From contig NZ_CP107836.1 in the NCBI RefSeq assembly GCF_036346615.1, forward strand, positions 5,952,001-6,016,000: DNA of 64,000 nt, given 5' to 3'. Each line of letters starts with the position of its first letter. Positions within the stretch are counted from its first letter, which is position 1. Shown here piece after piece: positions 42,370-51,458 of this stretch. Below the pieces are notes generated by a model, which made no database searches, was not told the DNA's origin, and was given only the letters and a program-made list of their open reading frames with translations. A program made the position numbers and the translations under genes. The stretch comes from Streptomyces sp. NBC_00523. Lineage in GTDB: Bacteria; Actinomycetota; Actinomycetes; Streptomycetales; Streptomycetaceae.

Positions 42370-43806
42370 TCACGGCGTGACCGTCACCGTCCTGCTCCCC
42401 GACGCGGACTTCCCGCTCGACCGGTACGTCGCGGTCAGCTTCGCGTCGCCGGAGGCGCCGGCCGGGATGGTGACCGGGACCTTCACATTGGCGCCCTCGC
42501 CCGGCCGGGTCGCGGGGAACGCCACCGGCTTCGTCGTCCAGCCGGCGGGCACGGCCGGCTCGACCGTGCCCGCGTCGCGCCGGACGTCCATCCGGTTGAC
42601 GACCCGTACGGTGATCTCCGCGGTCGTCCCCGCCTTCAGCGTGGCCGGCGGGGTGATCGTGATGTCGGCGCAGGTGCCGCCGAGCCACTTCAGGTCGAAC
42701 GAGGAGTACGTGATGTGCTCGTAGTTCCCCCGCTCGTACAGCAGACCGAGCCGGCCGTCCGGGAGCCGGGTCAGCGTCGAGTAGGCGGCGGCGCCGGGGT
42801 CCACGACCTTCCTGATCGGCCAGGTCTTCCCGTTGTCGCAGGACATCTTGACCGTGAGGTTCTTGCGCGAGGTGGCCTCGGTGTTGCTGAACAGCAGCCA
42901 GGAGGACTGCGGGTCCGAGGCCGGGGCGTCGGGGGCGTACCGCATGACCGAGCCGTTGTTCGCCGGGTCGGGCAGCTGGGTGTCCTGGACGAACGGCGTG
43001 TACGTGACCCCGCCGTCCGAGGAGTACGCGACCGTACGGTAGGGCGTCGAGCGGTTGTTGAGCATGACCCTGCCGTCGTTCAGCTCGACGGTCTTGTTCT
43101 CGTCGCCACCCGGACCGACCGGGGTGCCCATGTGCCAGGTCTCGCCGTGGTCGTCGCTGTACGCGCTGACCGCGTAGTTGGCCCCGTTGTTCCGGATGGC
43201 GTACTGCTGGATCAGCCGGCCCCTGTGCGGGCCGTTGCGCAGCTGGATGCCCTCGCCGGACGCGGCGAACATGCCGCCCCAGGCCGGGTTCTTGATCTGC
43301 TTGGTGATCCGGCGGTGGGTCCAGGTGAGTCCGTCGTCGTCGGAGTAGCTGTAGTCGGCCTGGAGGACGTCCGGGTCGGTCTCGTCGTTGCCGGTGGCCG
43401 AGCCGAGGAAACCCTGGTTCACCCCGGCCGCGTAGAACAGGAAGATCCGGCCTGTGACCCGGTCGACGAGCAGGCTCGGGTCCCCGTACCCCTTCGGCGC
43501 GGCGTCCTTGCGGACCACCTGCTGCGCCTGCCAGGTCGTACCGCCGTCGGTGCTCCGCCGCAGCACGATCCCGATGTTGGACGGCAGGTCGCCCAGGGTC
43601 GGCCGGGCGTCGTAGGCGGCGAGCAGGGTGCCCCGGTCCGTGGTGGTGAGCGCGGGGATGCGGTAGTGGGGGGAGCCGACGCCGTCGACGGTCAGGTCCA
43701 GGGACGTGAGCGTGCCGGGGGCGGGTGACGCGGCCTGCGCGGTGCCGGTCGTGGTGACGACCAGCAGGGCGGCGCCGAGCAGGGCGACAGGGGCGGTTCG
43801 CTGCAT
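42370..43806 (-). CDS. Secreted exo-alpha-sialidase (neuraminidase)
   Basis: This 478-residue enzyme has a signal peptide ending near TAQAA. The catalytic beta-propeller carries the YRIPAL motif (F/YRIP, arginine-triad member) and Asp boxes STDGGTTW, SDDDGLTW, SDDHGETW and a variant SSDGGVTY. Nucleophile-type Tyr is in YSTLTRLPDGRLGLLYE, and the Glu is in ASGEGIQL. The last 90 residues form a NEW3-like beta domain. It releases N-acetylneuraminic acid from glycans outside the cell. It is downstream of the esterase in one operon, starting at ATG 43806. Confidence 0.93.
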   Translation of the reverse strand: MQRTAPVALLGAALLVVTTTGTAQAASPAPGTLTSLDLTVDGVGSPHYRIPALTTTDRGTLLAAYDARPTLGDLPSNIGIVLRRSTDGGTTWQAQQVVRKDAAPKGYGDPSLLVDRVTGRIFLFYAAGVNQGFLGSATGNDETDPDVLQADYSYSDDDGLTWTHRRITKQIKNPAWGGMFAASGEGIQLRNGPHRGRLIQQYAIRNNGANYAVSAYSDDHGETWHMGTPVGPGGDENKTVELNDGRVMLNNRSTPYRTVAYSSDGGVTYTPFVQDTQLPDPANNGSVMRYAPDAPASDPQSSWLLFSNTEATSRKNLTVKMSCDNGKTWPIRKVVDPGAAAYSTLTRLPDGRLGLLYERGNYEHITYSSFDLKWLGGTCADITITPPATLKAGTTAEITVRVVNRMDVRRDAGTVEPAVPAGWTTKPVAFPATRPGEGANVKVPVTIPAGASGDAKLTATYRSSGKSASGSRTVTVTP

Positions 43807-43823
43807 GGACGATCTCTCTCTCG

Positions 43824-44825
43824 TCAGGAGCGACCGGCCTGCCCCGATGACAGGCCGGTGAACAGGGTGGCCACCCAGGCCAGTTGCTCCCGCTGCTGGT
43901 ACTCCGCGCCGCCCTCGTGCCCGTTGAACGGGTGGACCCGTACGTCCTTGGGCCCGGCATAGCCGTTGTAGGCGGTGAAGCAGGTGGAGGGCGGGCAGAT
44001 GTCGTCCATCATCGCGATGGAGAACAGCGCGGGAGCCGTCGCGCGGGTGGCGAACAGTGCGGCATCGAAGTACGCGAGCGTGGTGAAGACCTGCTCGGTG
44101 CGGTCGCGGTGCAGTTTCAGGTACTCGGCGATCTCGGTGTACGGGGGACGCCCCGCGATCTCGGCGCCCCGGCGGATGTTGCACAGGAACGGCACGTCCG
44201 GCATGACCCCGGCGAGCCCCGGCACCAGCCCGGCGACCGCCAGGGCGATGCCGCCGCCCTGGCTGACCCCGGTCACCACGATCCGGTCCGGGTCGATCCC
44301 CGGGTGCTCGCGCACCGCGTCCACGCAGCGCACCGCATCGGTGAACAGCCGCCGGTAGTAGTACGTCCCGGGGCTCTCGATCCCCCGGGTCAGGAAGCCG
44401 GGCACCACGCCCGAAGCGCCCCCGTCCGGATCGGCGGTGGCGCCGCCGGCCGCCGACCAGCCCTGCCCCCGGGTGTCCATCAGCAGGTGGGCGTAACCGG
44501 CCGAGGCCCACAGCAGGTTCTCGTGGGCCAGGCCCCGGCCGCGCCCGTAGCCCAGGAACTCCACCACGCAGCCCAGGGGCCCGGCCGCTCCGGCGGGCAT
44601 CCGCAGCCAGCCGCGTACCGGCTGCCCGGCGAAGCCCGGGACCGTCACGTCGTACGTGCGGACCTGGGTGAGCCCGGTCCGCACCTCGGCGAAGACGGGC
44701 TCGCCGGACGCCCGGGTGCGGGCCTCGTCCAGGGTCCGGGACCAGAAGGCGTCGAAGTCCGCGGGGACGGGCAGCGTCGGCCGGTAGTCGCGGCAGGCGT
44801 CGAGCGAGAGGTCCGTCAACGGCAT
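43824..44825 (-). CDS. Acetylxylan esterase-type (CE7) carbohydrate esterase
   Basis: This 333-residue alpha/beta-hydrolase has nucleophile Ser in GVSQGGG, Asp in MDDICPP and His in NGHEGG, with DTRGQGWS, all typical of the CE7 acetylxylan/cephalosporin C deacetylase family. There is no signal peptide, so it is intracellular. In this operon with a sialidase it may remove O-acetyl groups from sialic acids or related sugars; xylan is less likely. ATG 44825 has CAGGAGGG upstream. First gene of the operon, behind the promoter and operator. Confidence 0.88.
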   Translation of the reverse strand: MPLTDLSLDACRDYRPTLPVPADFDAFWSRTLDEARTRASGEPVFAEVRTGLTQVRTYDVTVPGFAGQPVRGWLRMPAGAAGPLGCVVEFLGYGRGRGLAHENLLWASAGYAHLLMDTRGQGWSAAGGATADPDGGASGVVPGFLTRGIESPGTYYYRRLFTDAVRCVDAVREHPGIDPDRIVVTGVSQGGGIALAVAGLVPGLAGVMPDVPFLCNIRRGAEIAGRPPYTEIAEYLKLHRDRTEQVFTTLAYFDAALFATRATAPALFSIAMMDDICPPSTCFTAYNGYAGPKDVRVHPFNGHEGGAEYQQREQLAWVATLFTGLSSGQAGRS

Positions 44826-44865
44826 GGAGGTGCCCTCCTGGGGCGCGGCGGGGAGCGTGGGCCTC

Positions 44866-44892
44866 GACATCTGATGCATGACGTCAGATGTC
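44866..44892. promoter_or_regulatory. Inverted repeat operator before the esterase-sialidase operon
   Basis: GACATCTGA (44866-44874) and TCAGATGTC (44884-44892) are exact complements with 9 bp between. It sits 41-67 bp before the esterase start, just downstream of the promoter. The GACATCTGA half-site also occurs in the operator at 45778. Confidence 0.72.
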
Positions 44893-44906
44893 CTGTCGGC
44901 ACACGG

Positions 44907-44936
44907 ACCCTAGGCACCGCCCGAGGCGGCCGTCAA
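44907..44936 (-). promoter_or_regulatory. Promoter of the esterase-sialidase operon, TTGACG-N18-TAGGGT
   Basis: On the minus strand, TTGACG (44931-44936) and TAGGGT (44907-44912) are 18 bp apart, reading into the esterase. The inverted repeat starts about 15 bp after the minus-10. Confidence 0.7.
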
Positions 44937-44996
44937 GGGTCGTTCCGGGGTCGCCCGCGCCCGCCCGGGCACCGGCGCCCGGCGCCGCGCGGCGGC

Positions 44997-45716
44997 TCAG
45001 CGCCGGGCGCGGGCCTCCGCGATCCGGCGGCGCACCGGCGCGTAGTGCTCGCCGAGCGCCTTCAGGAACCCGGCGATGTCACCGGCCCGCGCGGCGTCCA
45101 CGATGTTCTGGTGGGCGGTGATCGTCTCCGTCTCGTCGGCCTGCGTGAACCCGTCCAGGTGCGGCGCGACGATCGTGTACACGTCCCAGAAGGCCATCGA
45201 GAGTTGGCCGATCAGCTCGTTGCCCAGCGGGGCCACCAGCTGGGCGTGGAAGGCGCGGTCGGCGTCCACGAAGCCGTGCCCCTCCTGGGCCCCGGTCTCG
45301 CGCATGGTGGCCACCAGGCCGTCCAACGCGTCCAGCTGCTCCGTGCTGAGCTGCGAGACGATCCGGTCGGCCATCCCGCGCTCGAAGAGCTCGCGCACGT
45401 CGACCAGGTCGGCCATGACCTGGAAGTCGTCGTCGGGGGAGAGCAGGCCCCGGAAGGTCAGGCTCTCCACGAGCGCCGACAGGCTCAGCCGGCCGACGTA
45501 GGTGCCGTGTCCGTGGCGGACCTCGACGATGTCCAGCGCGTTGAGGATCTTGACGGCCTCGCGGACGCTGGAGCGGCTGGCGCCGAGCGCCTCGCACAGG
45601 GCGGGCTCGGTGGGCAGTGGGTCCCCGGGGCGGAGCCGTTCCTCGAGGATGTACCGCTTGATGCCGTCCACGACTTCCTGCCGGAGCAGCTGCCGGCCGG
45701 GTTTCGTTCCGGACAT
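44997..45716 (-). CDS. GntR/FadR-family regulator of the sialidase/Sat genes
   Basis: This 239-residue protein has a winged HTH in RQEVVDGIKRYILEERLRPGDPLPTEPALCEALGASRSSVREAVKIL and a helical FCD domain with FVDADRAFHAQLVAPLGNELIGQL, the metal-type ligand pocket. I chose ATG 45716 because GGGGAG lies 7 nt upstream; an in-frame extension to 45806 overlaps the operator. It diverges from the Sat transporter operon and its palindromes are at 44866 and 45778. Its paralogue is the regulator at 39111. Confidence 0.88.
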   Translation of the reverse strand: MSGTKPGRQLLRQEVVDGIKRYILEERLRPGDPLPTEPALCEALGASRSSVREAVKILNALDIVEVRHGHGTYVGRLSLSALVESLTFRGLLSPDDDFQVMADLVDVRELFERGMADRIVSQLSTEQLDALDGLVATMRETGAQEGHGFVDADRAFHAQLVAPLGNELIGQLSMAFWDVYTIVAPHLDGFTQADETETITAHQNIVDAARAGDIAGFLKALGEHYAPVRRRIAEARARR

Positions 45717-45734
45717 ATGTGAACTCCCCACCTC

Positions 45735-45763
45735 TTGACCCCTCTCGATTGTCAAGCTACGTT
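45735..45763 (+). promoter_or_regulatory. Promoter of the Sat operon, TTGACC-N17-TACGTT
   Basis: TTGACC (45735-45740) and TACGTT (45758-45763) with 17 bp between give a strong housekeeping-type promoter pointing right to the SatA-like gene. The operator lies just downstream at the likely start site. Confidence 0.72.
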
Positions 45764-45777
45764 CCCACGCTATCAAG

Positions 45778-45802
45778 GCATCAGACATCTGACGTCTGAT
45801 GC
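45778..45802. promoter_or_regulatory. Inverted repeat operator before the Sat operon
   Basis: GCATCAGAC (45778-45786) and GTCTGATGC (45794-45802) are exact complements, 7 bp apart. It contains GACATCTGA (45784-45792), also found at 44866. It is placed to block transcription from the promoter at 45735. Confidence 0.72.
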
Positions 45803-45885
45803 TCAAGGTTCCGCGGGTGCCCCGCGAGTCCGCGCCGCCCCCGTTTCCCGTCCCAGACGCCCCACCTCAAGTCCCTGGAGGACCC

Positions 45886-47481
45886 GTGCCCGAGCTGAGA
45901 TCAGCCGGTGTCGAGCGCCGCACCTTCCTGCGTTACACCGGCTTCGTCGGCGCCGCGGCCGCCATCACCGCCGGCCTGTCCGCGTGCGGCGGGCCGTCCT
46001 CGACCGCCGACGGCGCGGCCGGCAAGGGCGGGAGCGGCGACCTCATCGAGGCCGGCCTGTCCTACCCGCTGTCGACCGGCTTCGACCCCATGATCACCTC
46101 GGGCGCGACCCCGTACGCCGCCAATATGCACATCTTCGAGGGCCTGGTGGATCTCGATCCGGCAACACTCGTGGCCCGGCCCGCGCTCGCCACCGCGATG
46201 CCGCAGAAGATCAACGCCACCACCTACCGCGCCACGCTCCGCAAGGGCGCGACCTTCCACGACGGCTCGCCCGTCACCGCCGACGACGTGGTCTTCAGCT
46301 TCGAACGCATCCTGGACCCCAAGAACGCCTCCCTGATGGCCCAGTTCGTGCCCTTCATCGACACCGTCAAGGCCGTCGACGCGGGCACGGTCGAGTTCAA
46401 GCTCAAGTACCCCTTCGCGCTCTTCCCGTCCCGCATCGCCGTCGCCCGGATCGTGCCGAAGAAGATCGTGGAGGCCGACCCCAAGGCGTTCGACGCCAAG
46501 CCGGTCGGCTCGGGGCCGTACAAGTTCGTCTCCGCCACCCGCGAGGACAAGATCGTCTTCGAGGCGTACGACAAGTACAACGGCGCCCACCCCGCCAAGG
46601 CCAAGAAGATGGTCTGGCGCCTGATGTCCGACCAGTCGGCCCGCGTCAGCGCCATGGAGTCCGGCCGCGTCCAGGCCATCGAGGACGTCCCCTACATCGA
46701 CGTCAAGCGCATCTCCGGCTCCGCCACGACCGAGTCCGTCCAGTCCTTCGGCCTGCTCTTCCTCATGTTCAACACGGCCGACAAGCGGTTCGCCGACAAG
46801 CGGGTGCGCCAGGCGCTGCACTACGCCCTGGACACCGAGAAGATCATCTCCACCGCCATGGTCGGCAACGCCACCGCCGCCACCGGCTACGTCCCCGCCA
46901 CCCACCCCGACTACCACAAGGCCGCCACCGTCTACACGCACGACGTGGCCAAGGCGAAGAAGCTCCTGGACGAGGCCGGCGTCAAGGGCCTCTCCTTCAC
47001 CGTCCTGACCACCGACACCGGCTGGGTCAAGGACATCGCCCCACTGCTCAAGGAGAGCTGGGAGGCCGCCGGGGTCAAGGTCACGCTCAACATCGCCCAG
47101 TCCCCGGCCCAGTACGCCAAGATCGACAAGGGCGACTTCGAGGTCCTCGTCGCCCCCGGCGACCCCTCCGTCTTCGGCAACGACGCCGACCTGCTGCTGC
47201 GCTGGTTCTACTACGGCTTCTGGCCCGAGAGCCGCTACGGCTGGGGCAAGTCCGCCGCGTACAAGAAGGTGCGGCAGACCCTCGACAAGGCCGCGCAGGC
47301 CGCCGACGAGGCGAAGCGCAAGGAGCTGTGGGGCCAGGTCACGGACCTCGTCGCCGACGAGGCCGCGCTCTACCCGATCCTGCACCGCAAGCTGCCCACC
47401 GCCTGGAACGACAAGGCGCTCCCCGGCTTCAAGCCGCTGCCCACCACGGGCCTGTCCTTCCTGGACGTCAGCCGCGGCTAG
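45886..47481 (+). CDS. satA: ABC transporter substrate-binding lipoprotein (SatA-like)
   Basis: This 531-residue binding protein has a twin-Arg-like signal (RRTFLRYTGFVGAAAAI) ending in lipobox LSAC, with Cys34 lipidated. It is a DppA/OppA-fold solute-binding protein of cluster C (LRKGATFHDGSPVTADDVVFSFERIL; HPDYHKA). In this operon with a fused permease-ATPase, a sialidase and a NanA-like gene, it matches the SatA of Haemophilus ducreyi, which binds sialic acid. The GTG at 45886 has GGAGG upstream; an in-frame extension runs to 45799 across the operator. Confidence 0.82.
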   Translation: MPELRSAGVERRTFLRYTGFVGAAAAITAGLSACGGPSSTADGAAGKGGSGDLIEAGLSYPLSTGFDPMITSGATPYAANMHIFEGLVDLDPATLVARPALATAMPQKINATTYRATLRKGATFHDGSPVTADDVVFSFERILDPKNASLMAQFVPFIDTVKAVDAGTVEFKLKYPFALFPSRIAVARIVPKKIVEADPKAFDAKPVGSGPYKFVSATREDKIVFEAYDKYNGAHPAKAKKMVWRLMSDQSARVSAMESGRVQAIEDVPYIDVKRISGSATTESVQSFGLLFLMFNTADKRFADKRVRQALHYALDTEKIISTAMVGNATAATGYVPATHPDYHKAATVYTHDVAKAKKLLDEAGVKGLSFTVLTTDTGWVKDIAPLLKESWEAAGVKVTLNIAQSPAQYAKIDKGDFEVLVAPGDPSVFGNDADLLLRWFYYGFWPESRYGWGKSAAYKKVRQTLDKAAQAADEAKRKELWGQVTDLVADEAALYPILHRKLPTAWNDKALPGFKPLPTTGLSFLDVSRG

Positions 47482-47561
47482 CCCTTCCAGAACCCCGGTC
47501 CGGTGCGCCTCGACCGACACGGCGCACCGGACCGGACCGCCCAACCGCAAGGAACCCGACG

Positions 47562-48512
47562 ATGGTTGCTTTTCTCCGGCTCGCGCTGCGCCGCGTCGCG
47601 ATGATGCCGGTGATGATCCTCGGCATCGCGCTGCTCGTCTTCGTGGTGCTGCAGTTCTCGCCGGTCGACCCGGCCTTCAACGCGCTCGGGGAGAGCGCCA
47701 CACCCGAGGCCCGTGCGGCCTTCGCCGAGGCCAACGGCCTCAACGACCCGCTGCCCGTACGCTACTTCCACTTCCTGGGGCAGCTGCTCCACCTGGACCT
47801 CGGCATGACGGTCCCGCCCAGCCAGCCCGTCGCGGACCGCATCACCGCCGCCTTCCCGCTCACCCTCCAGCTGACGGTCCTCGGCCTGATCCTCGCGATC
47901 GTCCTCGCCGTCGTCGCCGGAGTGCTCGGCGCGATGTACCGCGACCGCTGGCCCGACCAGCTCTTCCGGGTGCTGTCCATGGCAGGGGTCGCCATCCCCT
48001 CGTTCTGGCTCGGCGTCCTGCTCATCCAGCAGTTCGCCCTGAACTCCCCGCTCTTCCCGACCGGCGGCTACACCAACCCCGCCGACTCCTTCGGCGGCTG
48101 GCTGCGCTCCATGGCCCTGCCCGCCGTCTCGCTCGCCGTCCCCGTCGCCGCCTCGCTCGCCCGCCTCGTACGGACCTCGATGGTCGCCGAACTCGACCGC
48201 GACTACGTCCGTACCGCGCGCGGCAACGGCCTGCCCGTCTTCCTGGTCGTCCGCTCGGTGCTGCGCAACGCGCTCGTCACCCCGCTCACCGTGCTCGGCG
48301 TCAAGGTCGGCTACCTGCTCAGCGGCGCCGTCGTCATCGAAGCGATCTTCGACCTGCCCGGCATGGGCAAGCTCATCCTCGAAGGTGTCACGGGCGGCGA
48401 CGTCGCCCTGGTCCAGGGCACCGTACTGACCATCGCCATCGCGTTCCTGGTGGTCAACGTCATCGTCGACCTGCTCTACCTGCTGGTCAACCCGCGCATC
48501 AGGACGGTCTGA
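47562..48512 (+). CDS. satB: ABC transporter permease (SatB/DppB-like)
   Basis: This 316-residue permease has about six membrane segments and the EAA loop (RTARGNGLPVFLVVRSVLRNALVTPLTVLG). It is typical of DppB/OppB permeases and of SatB. The start ATG at 47562 has CAAGGAA upstream. It is placed 80 bp after the SatA-like gene and 1 bp before the fused gene. It pairs with the N-terminal half of that gene to make the membrane channel. Confidence 0.85.
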   Translation: MVAFLRLALRRVAMMPVMILGIALLVFVVLQFSPVDPAFNALGESATPEARAAFAEANGLNDPLPVRYFHFLGQLLHLDLGMTVPPSQPVADRITAAFPLTLQLTVLGLILAIVLAVVAGVLGAMYRDRWPDQLFRVLSMAGVAIPSFWLGVLLIQQFALNSPLFPTGGYTNPADSFGGWLRSMALPAVSLAVPVAASLARLVRTSMVAELDRDYVRTARGNGLPVFLVVRSVLRNALVTPLTVLGVKVGYLLSGAVVIEAIFDLPGMGKLILEGVTGGDVALVQGTVLTIAIAFLVVNVIVDLLYLLVNPRIRTV

Positions 48513-48513
48513 C

Positions 48514-50481
48514 ATGTTTGCCACCAGCCGGCTGACCACCAAGCTCTCCCGCCCGGGCATCGCCTTCCGCGCGCTCCCGGTCACCTCCCGCATCGCGCTC
48601 GGCGTGCTGCTCGTCGTCCTCCTGGGCGCGGTCCTCGCACCGCTGCTCACCCAGAACCCGCTCACCACCGGAACCCCCGTCCAGGCACCCAGCGGTGACC
48701 ACTGGTTCGGCACCGACCGGGCCGGGCGCGACGTCTTCGCCCGCGTCGTCCACGGCTCGCGCTACTCGCTGATCATCGGCCTCGGCGCCACCGCCGTCGC
48801 CCTGGTCGCCGGCTCCGTGCTCGGCGCGCTCGCCGCCACCTCGCGCAAGCTCGGCGACGAGTCCGTGATGCGCACCCTCGACGTGGTGATGTCGTTCCCG
48901 CCGATCGCGCTGGCCGCCGTCCTCGTCGCCGTCTTCGGCACCAGCGTCCCCGTCATCATCTTCACCATCGCCTTCGTCTACACCCCGTCGCTCGCCCGCG
49001 TCGTCCGCGCCAACGTGCTGTCGCAGTACGGTGAGGACTACGTCGCCGCCGAGAAGGTCATCGGCGCCCGGCGCGGCTACATCGTGCTCCGCCACGTCGC
49101 CGTCAACTGCATGGCCCCGGTCATGGTCTTCGCCACCGTCATGGTCGCCGAGGCGATCATCTTCGAGGCCAGCCTCTCCTTCATCGGCGCCGGAGTGCAG
49201 GACCCCGACCCCAGCTGGGGCAGCGTCCTCGCCTACGGCCGGCAGATCCTCCTGGCCGGCGGCTGGTGGGCCACCTTCTTCCCCGGCCTCGCCCTGCTCG
49301 TCACCGTCCTCGCCCTCAACATCCTCTCCGAGGGCCTGACCGACGCCTCCGCCGCGCCCGGGGCCGCCCGCCCCGCCGCCCCCGCCGGCACCCCCACCGC
49401 CCCGGACCCCGTCGAGGCCCGCTCCACCGTGGACATCGACGCCGCCCTGGCCAAGCTCGCCCGGCGCGTCAACGCCCAGGAAGCCGCCATCACGCCCGTC
49501 CCCGAGGACGCCGCCGAGCTCCTCGTCGTACGCGACCTCGCCATCCGCTTCCCCGACCGGTACGGCACGACCCCGGTCGTGGACTCCCTCTCCTTCACCG
49601 TCCACGAGGGCGAGACCCTGGGCCTCGTCGGCGAGTCCGGCTGCGGCAAGTCCATCACCAGCCTGGCCGTCATGGGCCTCCTCGCCCGCAATGCCGAGGT
49701 CAGCGGCGAGATCCTGTACCGGGGCCGCGACCTCCTGGCACTCCCGCCGAAGGAACGCCGCGCCCTCATGGGCCCCGAGATCGCGATGGTCTACCAGGAC
49801 GCGCTCTCCTCCCTCAACCCCTCCGTACTCGTCGGCACCCAGCTGAAGCAGCTCACCTCGCGCGGCGGTACGAAGACCCCGGCCGAACTCCTCGAACTCG
49901 TCGGCCTCTCACCCGAACGCACCCTGCGCAGCTACCCGCACGAACTCTCCGGCGGCCAGCGCCAGCGCGTCCTGATCGCCATGGCCCTCTCCCGCAGTCC
50001 CCGCCTGCTCATCGCGGACGAACCGACCACCGCCCTCGACGTCACCGTCCAGGCCCAGGTCGTGGAACTCCTCGTACGGCTCCGCGAGGAACTGGGCTTC
50101 GCCATGGTGCTCGTCTCGCACGACCTCGCCCTCGTCGGCGACCTCTCGCACCGCGTCGCGGTGATGTACGCGGGACGCCTCGCCGAGATCGGCTCCACCC
50201 GCTCCGTACTCACCGCCCCCACCCACCACTACAGCCGCGGCCTGCTCGGCTCCGTCGTCTCGCTGGAGGCCGGCGCCGACCGGCTGCACCAGATCCGCGG
50301 CGTCGTCCCCGCACCCCAGGGCTTCGGCCCCGGCTGCCGGTTCGCCTCCCGCTGCGGCGCGGCCACCGAACTCTGCCGCACCACCACCCCGGACCTCACC
50401 CCGCGCGGCGCCGAGCCGGACCACGGCTTCGCCTGCCACCACCCCGCGAAGAGCGCACAGCTGGAAGGGAGCGCCCTGTGA
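48514..50481 (+). CDS. satC: Fused permease and ATPase of the Sat-type ABC transporter (SatC-like)
   Basis: This 655-residue fusion has residues 1-280 as a DppC-type permease (HWFGTDRAGRDVFARVVHGSR; EAA loop in AAEKVIGARRGYIVLRHVAVN). Residues 300-345 are an Ala/Pro-rich linker. The rest is a DppD-type ATPase: Walker A GESGCGKS, signature ELSGGQRQRVLIAMAL, Walker B LLIADEPTTALD, and a C-terminal Cys-rich oligopeptide-type tail. Such permease-ATPase fusion is the hallmark of the SatABCD sialic-acid transporter. GTGA overlap couples it to the next gene. Confidence 0.87.
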   Translation: MFATSRLTTKLSRPGIAFRALPVTSRIALGVLLVVLLGAVLAPLLTQNPLTTGTPVQAPSGDHWFGTDRAGRDVFARVVHGSRYSLIIGLGATAVALVAGSVLGALAATSRKLGDESVMRTLDVVMSFPPIALAAVLVAVFGTSVPVIIFTIAFVYTPSLARVVRANVLSQYGEDYVAAEKVIGARRGYIVLRHVAVNCMAPVMVFATVMVAEAIIFEASLSFIGAGVQDPDPSWGSVLAYGRQILLAGGWWATFFPGLALLVTVLALNILSEGLTDASAAPGAARPAAPAGTPTAPDPVEARSTVDIDAALAKLARRVNAQEAAITPVPEDAAELLVVRDLAIRFPDRYGTTPVVDSLSFTVHEGETLGLVGESGCGKSITSLAVMGLLARNAEVSGEILYRGRDLLALPPKERRALMGPEIAMVYQDALSSLNPSVLVGTQLKQLTSRGGTKTPAELLELVGLSPERTLRSYPHELSGGQRQRVLIAMALSRSPRLLIADEPTTALDVTVQAQVVELLVRLREELGFAMVLVSHDLALVGDLSHRVAVMYAGRLAEIGSTRSVLTAPTHHYSRGLLGSVVSLEAGADRLHQIRGVVPAPQGFGPGCRFASRCGAATELCRTTTPDLTPRGAEPDHGFACHHPAKSAQLEGSAL

Positions 50482-51458
50482 TCAGGCTCGACGGCGTCCA
50501 CGTACGCCACAAGGCACGCAGCGGAGGCGTCTTCCGCCGCGACGCCGTCCACGCCCTCACCGACGCGAACCTGGAGGTGCGGCGCGGCGAGATCGTCGGC
50601 CTCGTCGGCGAGTCCGGCTGCGGCAAGTCCACCCTCGCCCGGGTCCTGACCGGCCTCCAGAAGCCCACCGAGGGCACGGTCACCTTCCACGGCCGCGACC
50701 TGTGGGAGATGACCGGCACCCAGCGCCGCCAGGACTTCGGCTCCGCCGTCGGCGTCGTCTTCCAGGACCCGTCCACCGCGCTCAACCCGCGCCTCACCGT
50801 CGAACAGATCCTCCGCGACCCGCTCGACGTGCACCGCCGCGGCACCCGTGAGGCCCGCACCGCCCGGGTCGCCGAACTCCTCGACCTCGTCGGCCTCCCG
50901 GGCCACACCCTCGCCGCGCTGCCCGGACAGCTCTCCGGCGGCCAGCGCCAGCGCGTCGCCATCGCCCGCGCCCTGGCCCTCGAACCGGAGCTGATCGTGG
51001 CCGACGAGCCCACCTCCGCGCTCGACGTGTCGGTCCGCGCCCAGGTCCTCAACCTCCTGGTCGACCTGCGCGAACGCCTCGGCCTCGGCATGGTGTTCAT
51101 CTCGCACGACATCCAGACCGTCCGCTACCTCGCCGACCGCATCGCCGTCCTCTACCTCGGCCGCATCGTGGAGGAGGGCCGCGCGCCCGACGTCGCCGGC
51201 GCCCCCTCCCACCCGTACACCGAGGCCCTGCTCTCCGCCACGCCCAGCCTGCTGGAGAGCACCGAGCGCATCGTGGTCACCGGCCCCGTCCCCTCCGCGA
51301 CCAACCCCCCGTCCGGCTGCCCCTTCCGCACCCGCTGCTGGAAGGCGGACGACGCCTGCGCCACCGTCTTCCCGGTCCGGACCGAGGGACCCGACGGGCA
51401 CGGCCACCACTGCGTCCACCCCCAGATCCCCGTACCGTCCGCAAGGAGCACCGCATGA
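50478..51458 (+). CDS. satD: ABC transporter ATP-binding protein (SatD/DppF-like)
   Basis: This 326-residue ATPase is the second nucleotide-binding subunit. Walker A GESGCGKST, signature QLSGGQRQRVAIARAL, Walker B LIVADEPTSALD and the C-terminal GCPFRTRC, which resembles the DppF/OppF tail. Its GTG start overlaps the stop of the fused gene as GTGA, and its stop overlaps the next start as ATGA. With the fused gene's ATPase it completes the transporter. Confidence 0.88.
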   Translation: MIRLDGVHVRHKARSGGVFRRDAVHALTDANLEVRRGEIVGLVGESGCGKSTLARVLTGLQKPTEGTVTFHGRDLWEMTGTQRRQDFGSAVGVVFQDPSTALNPRLTVEQILRDPLDVHRRGTREARTARVAELLDLVGLPGHTLAALPGQLSGGQRQRVAIARALALEPELIVADEPTSALDVSVRAQVLNLLVDLRERLGLGMVFISHDIQTVRYLADRIAVLYLGRIVEEGRAPDVAGAPSHPYTEALLSATPSLLESTERIVVTGPVPSATNPPSGCPFRTRCWKADDACATVFPVRTEGPDGHGHHCVHPQIPVPSARSTA

